Assembly (NCBI GenBank): GCA_046331665.1
Contig: JAXLQK010000017.1
Coordinates: forward strand, 79,303-143,302
Length of the DNA: 64,000 bases
Direction of reading: 5' to 3'
Origin: CAWBAT01 sp046331665
GTDB taxonomy: Bacteria > Acidobacteriota > Terriglobia > Versatilivoradales > Versatilivoraceae
Shown: positions 17,304 through 27,178 of the stretch, piece after piece
Layout: each line of letters starts with the position of its first letter
Numbering within the stretch: the stretch's first letter is position 1
Notes under the pieces: generated by a model
Told to the model about the DNA's origin: nothing
Database searches by the model: none
What the model saw: the letters and a program-made list of their open reading frames with translations, nothing else
Made by a program: the position numbers and the translations under genes

Positions 17304-19246
17304 GTTCATCGACCCTTATGGCGAATCTCATTGCCTATTCCCTTCAAATTGCTCTCATGGTTGGGGCGGGAACATTTCTTGTTCTGCTCTTGAGAGTGCG
17401 CCATCCAGAAGCCCTCCTCAAGTACTGGCAATTGCTCCTGATGACGTGTCTGCTACTACCCGCGCTGGAACCGTGGCAAAAACCGATCGCGCAAAATGTT
17501 CTGGCGATCTCATCGAGTGGGTCCGGCCGAGTGGAGACCACTCTGGGGCCTCTTTCAGACGGGCGTGAACATTTGCTGACCAGCAAAGTCGTGGTTGGTG
17601 CCCTCGCTGTTGGGGCGGGATTCCGTTTTTTGTGGCTGGCCATCGGGTTCCTCCGACTCCGTCACTACCGACGCCAGGCGCATTTGCTGAGTCCGCTACC
17701 GCTGACAGTGAAGGAAATGCAACAGAAAATGGGTGTCAACGCTCGCGTTTGTCTGCTGGAGGAACTTCACGGCCCGGTGACTTTTGGACTGCGGCGCCCT
17801 GTCTTGCTGCTCCCCGCCAGTTTTCTGAAGATGGACGCGCCACTGCAGAAGGCAGTTGTGTGTCACGAATTGTGGCATATCCGTCGAAATGATTGGATTT
17901 TCAATTTGCTGGAAGAGATTGCCAGTACGCCTTTCTGGTTTCATCCCGCCATATGGTGGTTGCGCGACCGGATTCGGCTGAGCCGCGAACAAGTGGTAGA
18001 CCAACTCGTGCTAAAGACCACTCAACAACGCAAGGCTTACCTCAATGCTCTGCTACAAACGGCGCTGACCCGGCGGCAACCGAGGTTTACGCCCGCACCT
18101 CTGTTCCTAACCCAGCACCATCTGACTCAACGTGTCACTTTGATCTTAAAGGAGGTTTCCATGTCGAAGATTCGACTGACGGCTTCTCTTGCAGTTGCCT
18201 CGCTGGTGGTTTGTCTCGCTGGAGTAGCCAGCGTCAAAATGTTCCCTTTGGAATCAGCAGCCGCATCTGAAACCCGCTCCGCCGAGTCTCAGGCGGATGA
18301 CAACGCTTCGCAAGACACGCTCGTTGTCAGTTCTGAAGTTCTGGCCGGAAACCTGGTGCACAAAGTCCAACCCATCTATCCCTCGGACGCCAAACAGCAG
18401 GGTATGCAGGGGGAAGTTCTGCTTGAGGTGAGCATTAACGAATCGGGGGACGTCGAGAACATGCGTGTGACGAAAGGGCATCCCGTCCTCGTCCTCTCCG
18501 CACTGGCAGCGGTAAAACAATGGAAGTACAAACCGTACCTCTTGAATGGAGCGGCCGTGCCTGTCACATCGACGGTGGCCGTGAACTTTACTCTGGACGA
18601 TTCTCCGGCGGGGCCGGGAGAGCAGAAGCAAACGCCGCTGATCCGGCTCAACAGTGACAAAATGGCCACCAAGGTGATTTACCAGGTGGAGCCCATTTAT
18701 CCGCTGGAAGCAAAAGAAAAAGGGGTCGAGGGGGAAGTGGTATTTGAGGTCACGATCAATGAACAAGGAGAGGTTTCCGATGTTCAGGTGCGGAGCGGAA
18801 ACGCCATGCTGATCTCAGCCGCCTACGATGCCGTACGGCAGTGGAGGTACACACCGGTGCTTCTCAATGGGGCCCCCATTCGGGCGAAGTCTACAGTGAC
18901 AGTCCGGTTTACGCTGGAGAAGGATAAGGCATCCAAGCATCCTGGTGGCTCTTTCGGCAACCTGAAAAGTCCAACGGACGTCACACCTGAAGAGCAGGCT
19001 CGAAGACGGGTATATGCTGATGAGATGTTTGCCACCCCCGAGAAGCGTGGCTCGCAAACCGATCGTGGTCGCGTCTACCTGGCCTGGGGCCCGCCCGATC
19101 AGATTGACTCGCATCCAGCCGGGACGCCTCCGCTTGAGTATTGGCGCTATCGGAACCCTGCCGGAAAGCCAAACCAGGACCCCATCGATTTTGAGTTTGT
19201 CGGCGCCGATTACAAACTGCTTCGACGCACCGGTTCAGCGCAGTAA
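17300..19246 (+). CDS. BlaR1-like M56 metallopeptidase fused to two TonB C-terminal domains and a GWxTD-like domain
   Basis: A 648-residue fusion. Residues 1-290: four membrane helices and an M56 peptidase with zinc motif 'CHELWHIRRND' (HELWH about 190-194) and a following Glu in 'SREQVVDQLVL'. A membrane helix is at about 290-310. Residues about 355-435 and 460-540 are two TonB C-terminal domains ('VQPIYPSDAKQQGMQGEV' and 'VEPIYPLEAKEKGVEGEV'). Residues about 560-640 resemble the GWxTD domain ('DRGRVYLAWGPPDQID'). BlaI/M56 pairs sense a signal and degrade the repressor; the periplasmic TonB and GWxTD parts suggest an envelope-linked sensor rather than beta-lactam sensing. There is a strong internal ribosome site at 18148. 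Confidence 0.88.
   Translation: MSSSTLMANLIAYSLQIALMVGAGTFLVLLLRVRHPEALLKYWQLLLMTCLLLPALEPWQKPIAQNVLAISSSGSGRVETTLGPLSDGREHLLTSKVVVGALAVGAGFRFLWLAIGFLRLRHYRRQAHLLSPLPLTVKEMQQKMGVNARVCLLEELHGPVTFGLRRPVLLLPASFLKMDAPLQKAVVCHELWHIRRNDWIFNLLEEIASTPFWFHPAIWWLRDRIRLSREQVVDQLVLKTTQQRKAYLNALLQTALTRRQPRFTPAPLFLTQHHLTQRVTLILKEVSMSKIRLTASLAVASLVVCLAGVASVKMFPLESAAASETRSAESQADDNASQDTLVVSSEVLAGNLVHKVQPIYPSDAKQQGMQGEVLLEVSINESGDVENMRVTKGHPVLVLSALAAVKQWKYKPYLLNGAAVPVTSTVAVNFTLDDSPAGPGEQKQTPLIRLNSDKMATKVIYQVEPIYPLEAKEKGVEGEVVFEVTINEQGEVSDVQVRSGNAMLISAAYDAVRQWRYTPVLLNGAPIRAKSTVTVRFTLEKDKASKHPGGSFGNLKSPTDVTPEEQARRRVYADEMFATPEKRGSQTDRGRVYLAWGPPDQIDSHPAGTPPLEYWRYRNPAGKPNQDPIDFEFVGADYKLLRRTGSAQ
18148..18163 (+). 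promoter_or_regulatory. Perfect internal Shine-Dalgarno and in-frame ATG inside the M56 gene
   Basis: AAAGGAGG (18148-18155) lies 5 nt before an in-frame ATG at 18161. Translation from there would give a protein starting 'MSKIRLTASLAVASLVVCL', which looks like a signal peptide or anchor, followed by both TonB domains and the GWxTD-like domain. The Lys-Glu-Val codons encoding this site may be conserved for protein reasons. Confidence 0.45.
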
Positions 19247-19463
19247 CCTGCGAGATTCCCCCATTGAAAGCAGGGAAGTAGGGTGAACGTGAATGGCTCT
19301 GGCCGGACTACACTGATTCGCTGACGATCAGCATCGCGCTGCGACGATTTCGTCAACGACTGAAGGGGGATCAAGAACTGGCTGGGTTGCGACCTGAGGA
19401 ACACCCAAGAATGAAGAATGCGAAGATCTTCCCCTTTTCTTTCTCCGGGTACAGTTTGGAGGA

Positions 19464-20657
19464 TTAATTTCCGTTGAACGTTCTCGTGCCCCTCCCGAAA
19501 CGTTCGCAATATTCCGCCACTTTTTTGCGATAGTAGATAAAGTCCTGCCAGGAGACTTCCGGAGTGACGTGGTGATCCAGAGTGGGAATATAGCCGCCGC
19601 GTTGCAGCAGGAACGGCATGCGCTTTTCCAGCTCCTTATCGATAGCCGCCGGACCAAGGTCGATCTCGCGCTTGTCAATGCCACCGAGCACCGCCAGGTC
19701 CGGGTACTGCTTACCAATCTCTTCAATATTCATGCCGGCTTGGACTTCAAAGGGGTATACCCCGGTAATGCCGCCTTCGATCCAAAGCGGGATCAGCTTA
19801 CGCATATCGCCGTCGCTATCCACCAGGTAATGGCGAATGCCCATCCCCCGACCGGCGTCGGTCAAACGCTTGTAACAGGGTAGCAGGAAATTCTGAAACA
19901 TTTTGGGTGAGATGAGCGGCCCGGAACGGTAGCACATATCCTCCCAGAAGGTGACGCTATCCACGTCGAACTGGGCTACCTGTTCTTCCCACAGGCTGAT
20001 CCATAGGTCCGTCAGGGTGCCCAGGATGTCGTGGATCATCTGGGGGTCGTCATAAAACGCCACCAGCAGGTAATCCACCCCCAACAAGTCGCGCAGGTGG
20101 CCAAACAGGCCTTCGGGGAAACCAAGCAGCGAGACAGGAAAGGCGCGAGCGCCGTCGCGCAGCGGGGCAGTAACCATGTCCCAATCTGGGGGGATGCGGG
20201 CTGCAAAAGCAGGCTCCAGATCTGCTTTCATGGCCTCCCAGTCCCGTCTGTTCTTTATCGGGTAGGAAAGGAACATGGGCATGGACATGGAGTCTTTCAG
20301 GATCTTCTTGGTAACGCCATCGGTGTCGCGGATGATCCGGGAGTGTTCATCTTCTTCGAGGACTTTTCTTTCTACCTCGAGAGGAATGCGGCCCCACACG
20401 GGTGGATGGAAAAAGCCTTCGTCTAGATCCAGCTCGCGTTTGGCATCGCCTTCGCGTGGCATAGGCGGGCGCCAGTCACCGGCTCCACCGTTGAGCGGCT
20501 CGGATACGGCCATGCCGGCAGGATAACCAACCTTGCATTCCAGGCCCTCGGAATACCAGCGGTCAAGTGTCTCAGGCCAGTAGGCCCATTCCCAGTACGG
20601 GGGGTGGTCACAAGGCTCAAAGTTAAGGGTAGCGAGCAGGCGTTGGCGAGTGTTCAT
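19464..20657 (-). CDS. Uroporphyrinogen-decarboxylase-fold protein (URO-D family), probable methyltransferase
   Basis: About 397 residues of the URO-D (TIM-barrel) superfamily: N-terminal 'MNTRQRLLATLNFEPCDHPP' typical of non-heme members, central 'FWEDMCYRSGPLISPKMF' and C-terminal 'PDLAVLGGIDKREI'. It lacks the H-x-C-G zinc site seen in MtaA/MtbA-type corrinoid methyltransferases and has 'LVDSDGDM' there instead, so the reaction is uncertain. The frame is open to 20870, but ATG 20657 matches family starts and has AAGGGCG upstream. Two more URO-D-fold proteins are in this window (31580 and 42814), and the latter belongs to a corrinoid operon. Confidence 0.83.
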   Translation of the reverse strand: MNTRQRLLATLNFEPCDHPPYWEWAYWPETLDRWYSEGLECKVGYPAGMAVSEPLNGGAGDWRPPMPREGDAKRELDLDEGFFHPPVWGRIPLEVERKVLEEDEHSRIIRDTDGVTKKILKDSMSMPMFLSYPIKNRRDWEAMKADLEPAFAARIPPDWDMVTAPLRDGARAFPVSLLGFPEGLFGHLRDLLGVDYLLVAFYDDPQMIHDILGTLTDLWISLWEEQVAQFDVDSVTFWEDMCYRSGPLISPKMFQNFLLPCYKRLTDAGRGMGIRHYLVDSDGDMRKLIPLWIEGGITGVYPFEVQAGMNIEEIGKQYPDLAVLGGIDKREIDLGPAAIDKELEKRMPFLLQRGGYIPTLDHHVTPEVSWQDFIYYRKKVAEYCERFGRGTRTFNGN

Positions 20658-20890
20658 TGACGCGCCCTTCGATGCGCCGGCCATAATACCCTCGATGAAA
20701 TGCTTGAAGCCGGGAACTTGATGCCGCCCCTGGCGAAGACGGCCATAACTTTCGTTCTCAATCTCTGAAAAGGCTCGATAACAGATTTGGCAACGAACCT
20801 TTCTCCATCTGCTGCCTCGATCGGGTGTTCGCGAACAGGGGAAACCGTCGGTGGGGAGAAGCAGAGCCATGCTCGAAGCGGCTGCATCGG

Positions 20891-21310
20891 CTATTTTGAT
20901 TTCTGTCCCTTGACCGTTTCAGTCTTGTGCGCGCCTTTGGTGACATGCACAAGGAATCCATCTCCGCCGGGGAACCACACTTCAGCCAGCAGATAGTCCG
21001 TCACATAATCGGTATACGACGGCGCAAAGTTCCCAACGACATCGAATACAAGCTGGGGATCTTTGAGAGGCGGATTTGGCTGAGGCAGTCTCTTGGTGAA
21101 GGAAATCTGAAATTCCTTGCCGGTCGCTTCCTGCCGCAGAGTGAGATGAGTATCGTCTTTAGGTGAGACCGTGTATTCGCCTGCGCGGTACTTTGTCCCG
21201 TCGGCTGCGAACTCATGGGTGATCTTGAAGGTGCCCTGACCGAAAGCCTGCGATGCTCCTGCACCGAGAGCCAAGACTATTGCTGCCACCACCGAAACCG
21301 CAATTCGCAT
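20891..21310 (-). CDS. Small exported protein, function unknown
   Basis: 139 residues with a clear signal peptide ('MRIAVSVVAAIVLALGAGAS', cleavage after the Ala-Phe-Gly region). The mature protein is beta-rich: 'FAADGTKYRAGEYTVSPKDD', then 'TLRQEATGKEFQISFTKRLP' and a later 'VWFPGGDGFLVHV'. The plan resembles the secreted protein at 4863-5273 and other small Acidobacteria proteins, but I know no function. The start ATG 21310 has a good AAGGAG about 9 nt upstream. The gene lies between two minus-strand genes with short gaps and could share a transcript with the URO-D gene downstream. Confidence 0.72.
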   Translation of the reverse strand: MRIAVSVVAAIVLALGAGASQAFGQGTFKITHEFAADGTKYRAGEYTVSPKDDTHLTLRQEATGKEFQISFTKRLPQPNPPLKDPQLVFDVVGNFAPSYTDYVTDYLLAEVWFPGGDGFLVHVTKGAHKTETVKGQKSK

Positions 21311-21412
21311 TGTCTGATTTCTCCTTTTCCCAGTTTAAGAACCGGCTCCACCGGCGCTCATGCTAGCCGCGGTTGATTGGGCGGTGTCTGGGATTACTCA
21401 CATTTCAATCTA

Positions 21413-22777
21413 TTAGGCATAGGACCCCTGCGTCGTGTTGCCCAGCGACGCCTGTGTGGAAGGGACGCCGTTCTTCAGAGCATCTTCCATGGCTCCGATG
21501 AAGGTGTCGATTTCCTCAGGCATCGTGTAGATGTTTGGCGAAACGCGGAGACACTGATAATCAAATACCTGGTTCGGAGGTGCTCCTCCTGAGAGCCCGA
21601 CCACAACGATACGGTACTTGTCCAACAGGAATTTTGAGAGATCTCCTGCAGGGATCCCCTCGATGTTGACTGCGGCGACTGCCCAGGCTTGAGCCGGTTC
21701 GCTGAGATCCGTCAATATTTGGATGCGCGGGTTTGACTTGAGGGCGTTCGCCCAGCGCAAAGTCAGATAGCGCAACCGGGCGGCCTTGCGAGTTCCACCG
21801 ATGGCCTGATGATAGGCCAGGGCTTCTCCGAGTGCGGCCCGGATGCCCCAGGGATGCGTCCCAATCGATTCGAACTTGCGGATGTCATTATCCTGCTGTT
21901 CGGGGGCTGCCTGCAGAGGCCAGAATCTCGGGATCATTTCCTTTCGAACATACAGCGCGCCGTTGCCGATCGGCGCCAGGAGCCATTTGTGCAGGCTCAC
22001 CCCATAAGCGTCGCATTCGAGTTCCCTCAACTTGAACGGAAAATGTCCGAGAGCGTGGGCGCCGTCGACGATGGTCACGATGCCTTTCGAACGGGCAAGG
22101 CGGGAGAGCCGTGCCACGGGAAACATCTGAGCCGTCAAGTTGGTAATATGGCAGAAATGAAATACCTTTGTTTTTGGCGTAATGGCCTGTTCGAACAGGT
22201 TGTAGAGAACATCGCCCGTAGTTGGGACAGGGAATTGCAGGCGCGTGACTTTGATGCCTTCGCGTCGCATCCGTTGATCCCAGGTGGTCAGCATTCGGGG
22301 GTAATCCTGTTCGGTGGTGATCACTTCATCCCCGGCTTTCAGGTCAATCCCGTTCTGAACGATCTGCAGCGATTCGCTGGCGCCGCGTGTCAGCGCCATC
22401 TCTTCCGGATCGCAGCCGAACTCCGCGGCCATGCGCACCCGGATGGTCTGGATGCGATCCGCAATGGGAAATTGAAAGAAGATGGGTGCCTGGTTGATCA
22501 TTTCCAGGTAGCGAAACTCTGACTCGAGGGCCATCCGCGATGTAGGACAGGTAAAACCGTTATTCAGGTTAATGATGGTGCGGTCCAGCTTGAAGTCCAT
22601 CTGGATCTGGCGCCAGTAGAATTCGTCTTTGGCGACCTCATCAGGGGATTTGTCAGCGACCGATTGAGACGCCTCCAGGATGCGGGCGAGGGCCAATTCT
22701 CTGGCCGCATAGGCCACTGTTCCCGCGGCCCCGGCCTTACGCAGAAATGACCTTCGGCTCCAATTTGTAGAACTCAT
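21413..22777 (-). CDS. Tat-exported class V aminotransferase (isopenicillin-N-epimerase-like)
   Basis: About 454 residues. The N-terminus carries a twin-arginine motif, 'SRRSFLRKAG', followed by an Ala-rich segment, so the folded PLP protein should be exported. The class V core is visible: 'GASESLQIVQNG', 'VDGAHALGHF' (PLP Asp and His) and the Schiff-base lysine in 'SLHKWLLAPIGNG' (about residue 265). The family includes isopenicillin N epimerases and cysteine-desulfurase relatives; the substrate is unknown. ATG 22777 is preferred to GTG 22792 because GAGGAGG precedes it. Its position beside other exported enzymes suggests use on extracellular amino compounds. Confidence 0.88.
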   Translation of the reverse strand: MSSTNWSRRSFLRKAGAAGTVAYAARELALARILEASQSVADKSPDEVAKDEFYWRQIQMDFKLDRTIINLNNGFTCPTSRMALESEFRYLEMINQAPIFFQFPIADRIQTIRVRMAAEFGCDPEEMALTRGASESLQIVQNGIDLKAGDEVITTEQDYPRMLTTWDQRMRREGIKVTRLQFPVPTTGDVLYNLFEQAITPKTKVFHFCHITNLTAQMFPVARLSRLARSKGIVTIVDGAHALGHFPFKLRELECDAYGVSLHKWLLAPIGNGALYVRKEMIPRFWPLQAAPEQQDNDIRKFESIGTHPWGIRAALGEALAYHQAIGGTRKAARLRYLTLRWANALKSNPRIQILTDLSEPAQAWAVAAVNIEGIPAGDLSKFLLDKYRIVVVGLSGGAPPNQVFDYQCLRVSPNIYTMPEEIDTFIGAMEDALKNGVPSTQASLGNTTQGSYA

Positions 22778-23048
22778 CAAAAGCCTCCTCACCAGGGTTT
22801 ACAATTCGGCATTTTCGACCAAGGAAGTGTACCGTAACTGCCTGACCAGAAACACAATTTTGTTGTCTCGCGCTCACCAACTCGGCCAATCTTCGATGTC
22901 GTCTCTTTGGAAACAACCGCACGTGAGGCTATAGTACCTATCGCGCAGATATCTAGTGCCAGCCCTTATGAGGTACATGACGCCACGATCAGAGGTTTTG
23001 AGACTGGTAAGCCGTCAGAGCTTGAAGCCAACTACGCCCGCAGTTGGG

Positions 23049-26000
23049 TCAGTACCCTTTAAATGTTTCTACCTCCTGATCCTTGGCATATAAACGAGCG
23101 AAGGCATCGCTACACATCGAATATAAAACGGTGACCTTCTTGTCTGGATGATAGATGAAGATGACAGGGCGGAAGGTCTTTATGGGTTGATTGTTCCATG
23201 CCACAGGGGGTAGCCTGAGCTTAAGCGCTTCCGTCATGGCCGCTGCTTTCCAAGGGTCTTCGCCGCCCAGCGCAGTTACATCAAGAACTTTGCCATTGGC
23301 GTCTACGAGGCAAAGGATGAGTTGGCGTTGTTCCACGGTTGTGAGCGCTGAGGAAGGCCAGGAAAAATGCTCTTCCTTGCCAATCTCCTGCCAATATTCC
23401 GGTTCAAAGACCTGACCAGGAGAGTTGGGATTTTTTCGCCCAGCGTTGGAAGGAGGCTTGAACTCCGGCGGGAGCTCCAGCGGGTAGTCTGGATCAATCT
23501 GGGAGACAAAGCGGTGGGCCTCTTCTGCTTTTTGCGGGTTGTTTATTTTTGAATAGAGTCTGATCAAATGACCGTAGACCTCCGGATTCCACAGTAACAC
23601 CGCCGCAGCCTCAAGGTACGTTCCCGCTTTTGTGTAGTCACCCTTACGAAAGTAAACCCATCCAAGAGTGTCGAGAAAGCTGCTGAGAGATCCTTGCGCC
23701 GACACGGCTGGTTTCCACCCCTTCATCGTCGATTGCATGAGCATGAAAGACTCCGCATTGTGTACGGCGGATTCCGCATAGCGCTGGGCCTCATCCAGGT
23801 TGCCTCCGCACTCAGCCAGCATATAGGCAGCCGCATTAAAGAGGCTTGGCCCCGAATTTCCTTCGATGGCAGTTTCAAGATAACTTTTCCATTGGTCGTG
23901 ATCGCCTAGACACAAATACGTCTCCCCTATAAATAACTTCAAGAAGGTATTGTTGGGCGTTAGTGCCGAGGCTTTCTCAAACTCTGTCCTTGCCTGATCC
24001 CATTTCTTTGACTTTGCGAAGGCATCGGCGAGACTCTCATGAGAGCGTGTGTCGGCCGGATTGATTTCCAGTTGTTTCTGAAAAAATGGAATCGCCTTAT
24101 CGTACATTCCTTTTCGAACGTAAAGTCTCCCCAAGTTGGTGTAGGAATACGCATCTTTCGGTTCAACGGATATTTGCTTTTCGTACGCCAATCTGGCTTC
24201 TTCCAAATCGCCAAAACGGGAGAGCATTTGGCCCAGATTATTCCAGGCATAGGCTCCCTTGGGGTTTTTCTCGGTTGATTTTCTATAAAACTTGCTGGCG
24301 ATGAAATACTTGCCCTTGGTTTGCAAATCATAGCCGGCGCGGTTGAGCTCGTCGGCAGATAGACGATTCGCAATTTCGATGTAATCGACCGGCGTGGTGC
24401 GCTCAAAGGAAATTTCTTGATCAAGCTCTTTTCGAATGTGGTTGGAAAACGATTCAAGGTTTTCTTTTTGCTCCATGGGAATGTTGAATTGATTGAGGTG
24501 CAGTTTCCTTCGGTACACCAGCGTTCCATTGACCACCTGGTAACTAGACTCAAACGCCCCAAATTCACGGACCTCTTTAGATCCCGTTGGGGGAAAAATC
24601 CGGTAGTTGGGGGCGGTCTTGATTTCAACGCTTTCTTCTAAGGTCATCGGCCCTCCGAGTCGGATTTCCTTTTCCTTGGATTTGGCGTCCTTTGCGGGAA
24701 GACTCCAAGGAAGAGCCCTAGCCAACATGGAAGGGAGTTCGATACTGTTGACACGCTTTAGAGGATCTATGAGCTTGGTTAACGCCATTGATATTTCGGA
24801 TTGAAAAGGAGAATTGAAATCCATGGGGTCCGAACGGTGAATCAGTTCCTCTTTGGATTTATCCGACCTGGAAATTAAATCCCCGTAAAAAATATTGTCT
24901 TTATTCTTCTTGTCTGAATCAAAATAGTAATTGCGAGCGTCCCTTTCAAACCAGCCTTGTCTCAAGTTGGTGATTTTGAGATTCCACTCTCCCCTGTCGT
25001 TAATCTCTCCCGACGCGGTCAGCGAACGTCGATCTTCCACTTCAGAAGAAGTGGGGATGGTTATCGGTTTGAAACTTCCCGGGATGAGTGCGAGAGAACT
25101 CTTGCCTCGCAATTCAGGGGCGATGGCTCCGAAAACACCAAACGGGGCAGTCGTATCCAGCCAAACCAATTTGCCATCCAGGGGAACAATGGAGACAACA
25201 TGATTGAAACGATCGGGCGAGGGGACGTCCAGCGGCACATTGTCCAGCGTGCACACCAGGGCGGTGTAGCAAGGGATGCCTATTGAAGAAAGCAAGGCGC
25301 CAAAGACGGCATGTTTATCTTTGCAGTCCCCAAACTGTTTTTTCCAAACCTCGGAAGCCGGGTGAGGTTGTATTCCCCCAATTCCCATTGAAATGCCCAG
25401 ATAATGGATCGATTGAGAGACCAGGTGATACAGAGCCTCCACCTTTTCCCTGTCGGTCTGTTTCCCCTCCGCCAATTTTCGGGCTACTTCTTGTAGTTCT
25501 GGAGTAGATGTCATCCGGTCTTCAAAAAGAGCCTCAATCCATTTGCCTAAAGTCTCCCAATCTTGAAATGTACTGACGGTAAAGAGGGGCTCTGGGAATT
25601 CCATGGCAAGGAGCGACTTTACAAAATTCTCTGCGGACTCCGGTTTCGGATTTGACCACTCCCAGACATGGGTGGTCGTTCCATCTTGCTCACTCACCGA
25701 AGCCGAGTGCTTAATCTTCTCATCCATCGCCAAAGAGGTTTTCCGTTGCGAAGGGACCGTGAGGAAAACCCTGCCTTCGAGGACTGGAACCATGCGATCC
25801 AAGAAATGAGTTTGCCAAAAGTCTCCTGGCTTCAGCGGCTTATTTGTCTTGATTGCGTATTCGAGTTCCAATGAGTCCCCGATTTGCAATCCGGCCGCCG
25901 GAATCATTTTGATTTTTTCATCTGAAAAGACTGAACTGAGAGGGCCAACAGGTGCGGGGATTTCCAAAGCAGAATCCAATGAGGCGTCTATTGTTTGCCC

Positions 26001-26336
26001 TGTGGATTTAATGGTTCGAACTCTATGAATTTCTGCGGCCTGGTTTTCTGCCATGTATGGCACGATGACTTTTTGATGAGAGGCTAATCCCTCGTTTGAA
26101 TTGATCTTGATAACCGCTCTCCGGGTCTCCGTGCCGATTCCGGAGTTGTCAAAGCGGTAATCCACTTCGAGCTTTTCAAAGATCGCCGGCGGCGTAGCCT
26201 CTGCAGCTTTTGAAGTGGACACTGCTTGGGGCGCGGATGGACTGTCAGAAGACCCCTTTTTGTTTTTCTCCTGTGCACTAGCACTCACTAAAAAGCAAAG
26301 AAGGGGGATGGAGAAAACCATTCTTGAATGGAGCAT
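23049..26336 (-). CDS. Exported DUF3857/transglutaminase-like protein with TPR repeats and TonB-like C-terminus
   Basis: A 1095-residue protein with a signal peptide ('MVFSIPLLCFLVSASAQ'). Domains in order: DUF3857 (about 60-260); a transglutaminase-like core (about 290-400) with Cys in 'QFGDCKDKHAVF' (about residue 337), then His in 'RFNHVVSIV' and Asp in 'VWLDTTAP', so the triad is complete; a beta domain; TPR repeats (about 680-960: 'AYAWNNLGQMLSRFGDLEEA' onward); and a C-terminal TonB-like segment ending 'HPDKKVTVLYSM'. This architecture is common in Acidobacteriota and Bacteroidota; the substrate is unknown. The RBS GAGGAA is 6 nt before ATG 26336. Confidence 0.9.
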   Translation of the reverse strand: MLHSRMVFSIPLLCFLVSASAQEKNKKGSSDSPSAPQAVSTSKAAEATPPAIFEKLEVDYRFDNSGIGTETRRAVIKINSNEGLASHQKVIVPYMAENQAAEIHRVRTIKSTGQTIDASLDSALEIPAPVGPLSSVFSDEKIKMIPAAGLQIGDSLELEYAIKTNKPLKPGDFWQTHFLDRMVPVLEGRVFLTVPSQRKTSLAMDEKIKHSASVSEQDGTTTHVWEWSNPKPESAENFVKSLLAMEFPEPLFTVSTFQDWETLGKWIEALFEDRMTSTPELQEVARKLAEGKQTDREKVEALYHLVSQSIHYLGISMGIGGIQPHPASEVWKKQFGDCKDKHAVFGALLSSIGIPCYTALVCTLDNVPLDVPSPDRFNHVVSIVPLDGKLVWLDTTAPFGVFGAIAPELRGKSSLALIPGSFKPITIPTSSEVEDRRSLTASGEINDRGEWNLKITNLRQGWFERDARNYYFDSDKKNKDNIFYGDLISRSDKSKEELIHRSDPMDFNSPFQSEISMALTKLIDPLKRVNSIELPSMLARALPWSLPAKDAKSKEKEIRLGGPMTLEESVEIKTAPNYRIFPPTGSKEVREFGAFESSYQVVNGTLVYRRKLHLNQFNIPMEQKENLESFSNHIRKELDQEISFERTTPVDYIEIANRLSADELNRAGYDLQTKGKYFIASKFYRKSTEKNPKGAYAWNNLGQMLSRFGDLEEARLAYEKQISVEPKDAYSYTNLGRLYVRKGMYDKAIPFFQKQLEINPADTRSHESLADAFAKSKKWDQARTEFEKASALTPNNTFLKLFIGETYLCLGDHDQWKSYLETAIEGNSGPSLFNAAAYMLAECGGNLDEAQRYAESAVHNAESFMLMQSTMKGWKPAVSAQGSLSSFLDTLGWVYFRKGDYTKAGTYLEAAAVLLWNPEVYGHLIRLYSKINNPQKAEEAHRFVSQIDPDYPLELPPEFKPPSNAGRKNPNSPGQVFEPEYWQEIGKEEHFSWPSSALTTVEQRQLILCLVDANGKVLDVTALGGEDPWKAAAMTEALKLRLPPVAWNNQPIKTFRPVIFIYHPDKKVTVLYSMCSDAFARLYAKDQEVETFKGY

Positions 26337-26782
26337 AAGAGTTCCTCAACAAGGTTAGTTCGACTACAGGCGACCAAAGCTGGCGGATTTGACGACAATC
26401 TAGATCGTTATTTCAAGAGAGATTAAGGAATCGTGCCAATGGAAGCAACGTGTTTTTGGCGATTTCGCACGCGTTGGAACGGGGATTAGCACTGGAAAAG
26501 AAACTAGATGAGTCCTTGTTTGATTGAATATCGGTGAGATAGTAAGAAAGTGGATCCCAAAACCATGACCAACCAAGCCCCCTTCTTTCTTATCATACCT
26601 CAAGACGGCGCTTGTTAAGAGCTATAAGAGTCAGCAAGTTACGACTCTTTAGAGCAGGAGTTAAAGTATAACGAAAATAGCCCGAATAGACAGTAAGAGT
26701 GCGTTGGACCGACTACCCAATATTCCCGTTCGTAATTTACTGAACCACCGGTCGGATCTGTCTAATCGGGGGGTAAAACTAT
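26337..26782. other. Divergent intergenic region, nothing recognised
   Basis: About 446 A/T-rich bases between divergent genes, presumably holding two promoters. No gene, RNA or repeat was recognised. Confidence 0.4.
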
Positions 26783-27178
26783 ATGAAGAGATTCATTTTG
26801 ACTGCGTTGATGATGACGATGTTGTTAGCCAGTACATCAGTATTTGCCACTGAGATTTCTATTGGAGTCACCATTGGCTCGCCGCCACCGCCTCCCCCTC
26901 CCAATGTGGTCTATGCTCACCCTCCTTGTCCAGGGCCCGAGTTCGTCTGGATCCCCGGGTATTGGTATCCAGTGGGAAAGCATCACAAGTACAAATGGCA
27001 TGAGGGTTATTGGACTCGACCACCTTACATGAGGGCTGCATGGGTCCCGCCTCGTTACGATGGAGGGCGATACTATATGGGCTACTGGCGAGGTAATCAC
27101 GGCGAAGTCGAGCATAACCATCACTGGGACAAGGACCACGACCGGGACTACCACTCCCATGGTAATCATCAGGATTAG
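26783..27178 (+). CDS. Exported WXXGXW/YXWGXW-repeat protein with His-rich tail
   Basis: 131 residues. A signal peptide ('MKRFILTALMMTMLLASTSV') is followed by a Pro-rich linker (nine prolines near residues 34-42) and aromatic repeats of the 'VWIPGYWYPVGKHHKYKWHE' / 'GYWTRPPYMRAAWVPPRY' kind, as in the WXXGXW repeat family. The tail is rich in His and Asp ('HNHHWDKDHDRDYHSH') and could bind metal or be mildly protective at the surface. Function is unknown to me. A GGGGGT stretch precedes ATG 26783. It is transcribed alone, divergently from the transglutaminase gene. Confidence 0.8.
   Translation: MKRFILTALMMTMLLASTSVFATEISIGVTIGSPPPPPPPNVVYAHPPCPGPEFVWIPGYWYPVGKHHKYKWHEGYWTRPPYMRAAWVPPRYDGGRYYMGYWRGNHGEVEHNHHWDKDHDRDYHSHGNHQD

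Noticed and set aside
21809..22522. Plus-strand open frame of 237 codons
   Set aside because: Antisense to the class V aminotransferase core; no protein family resemblance.
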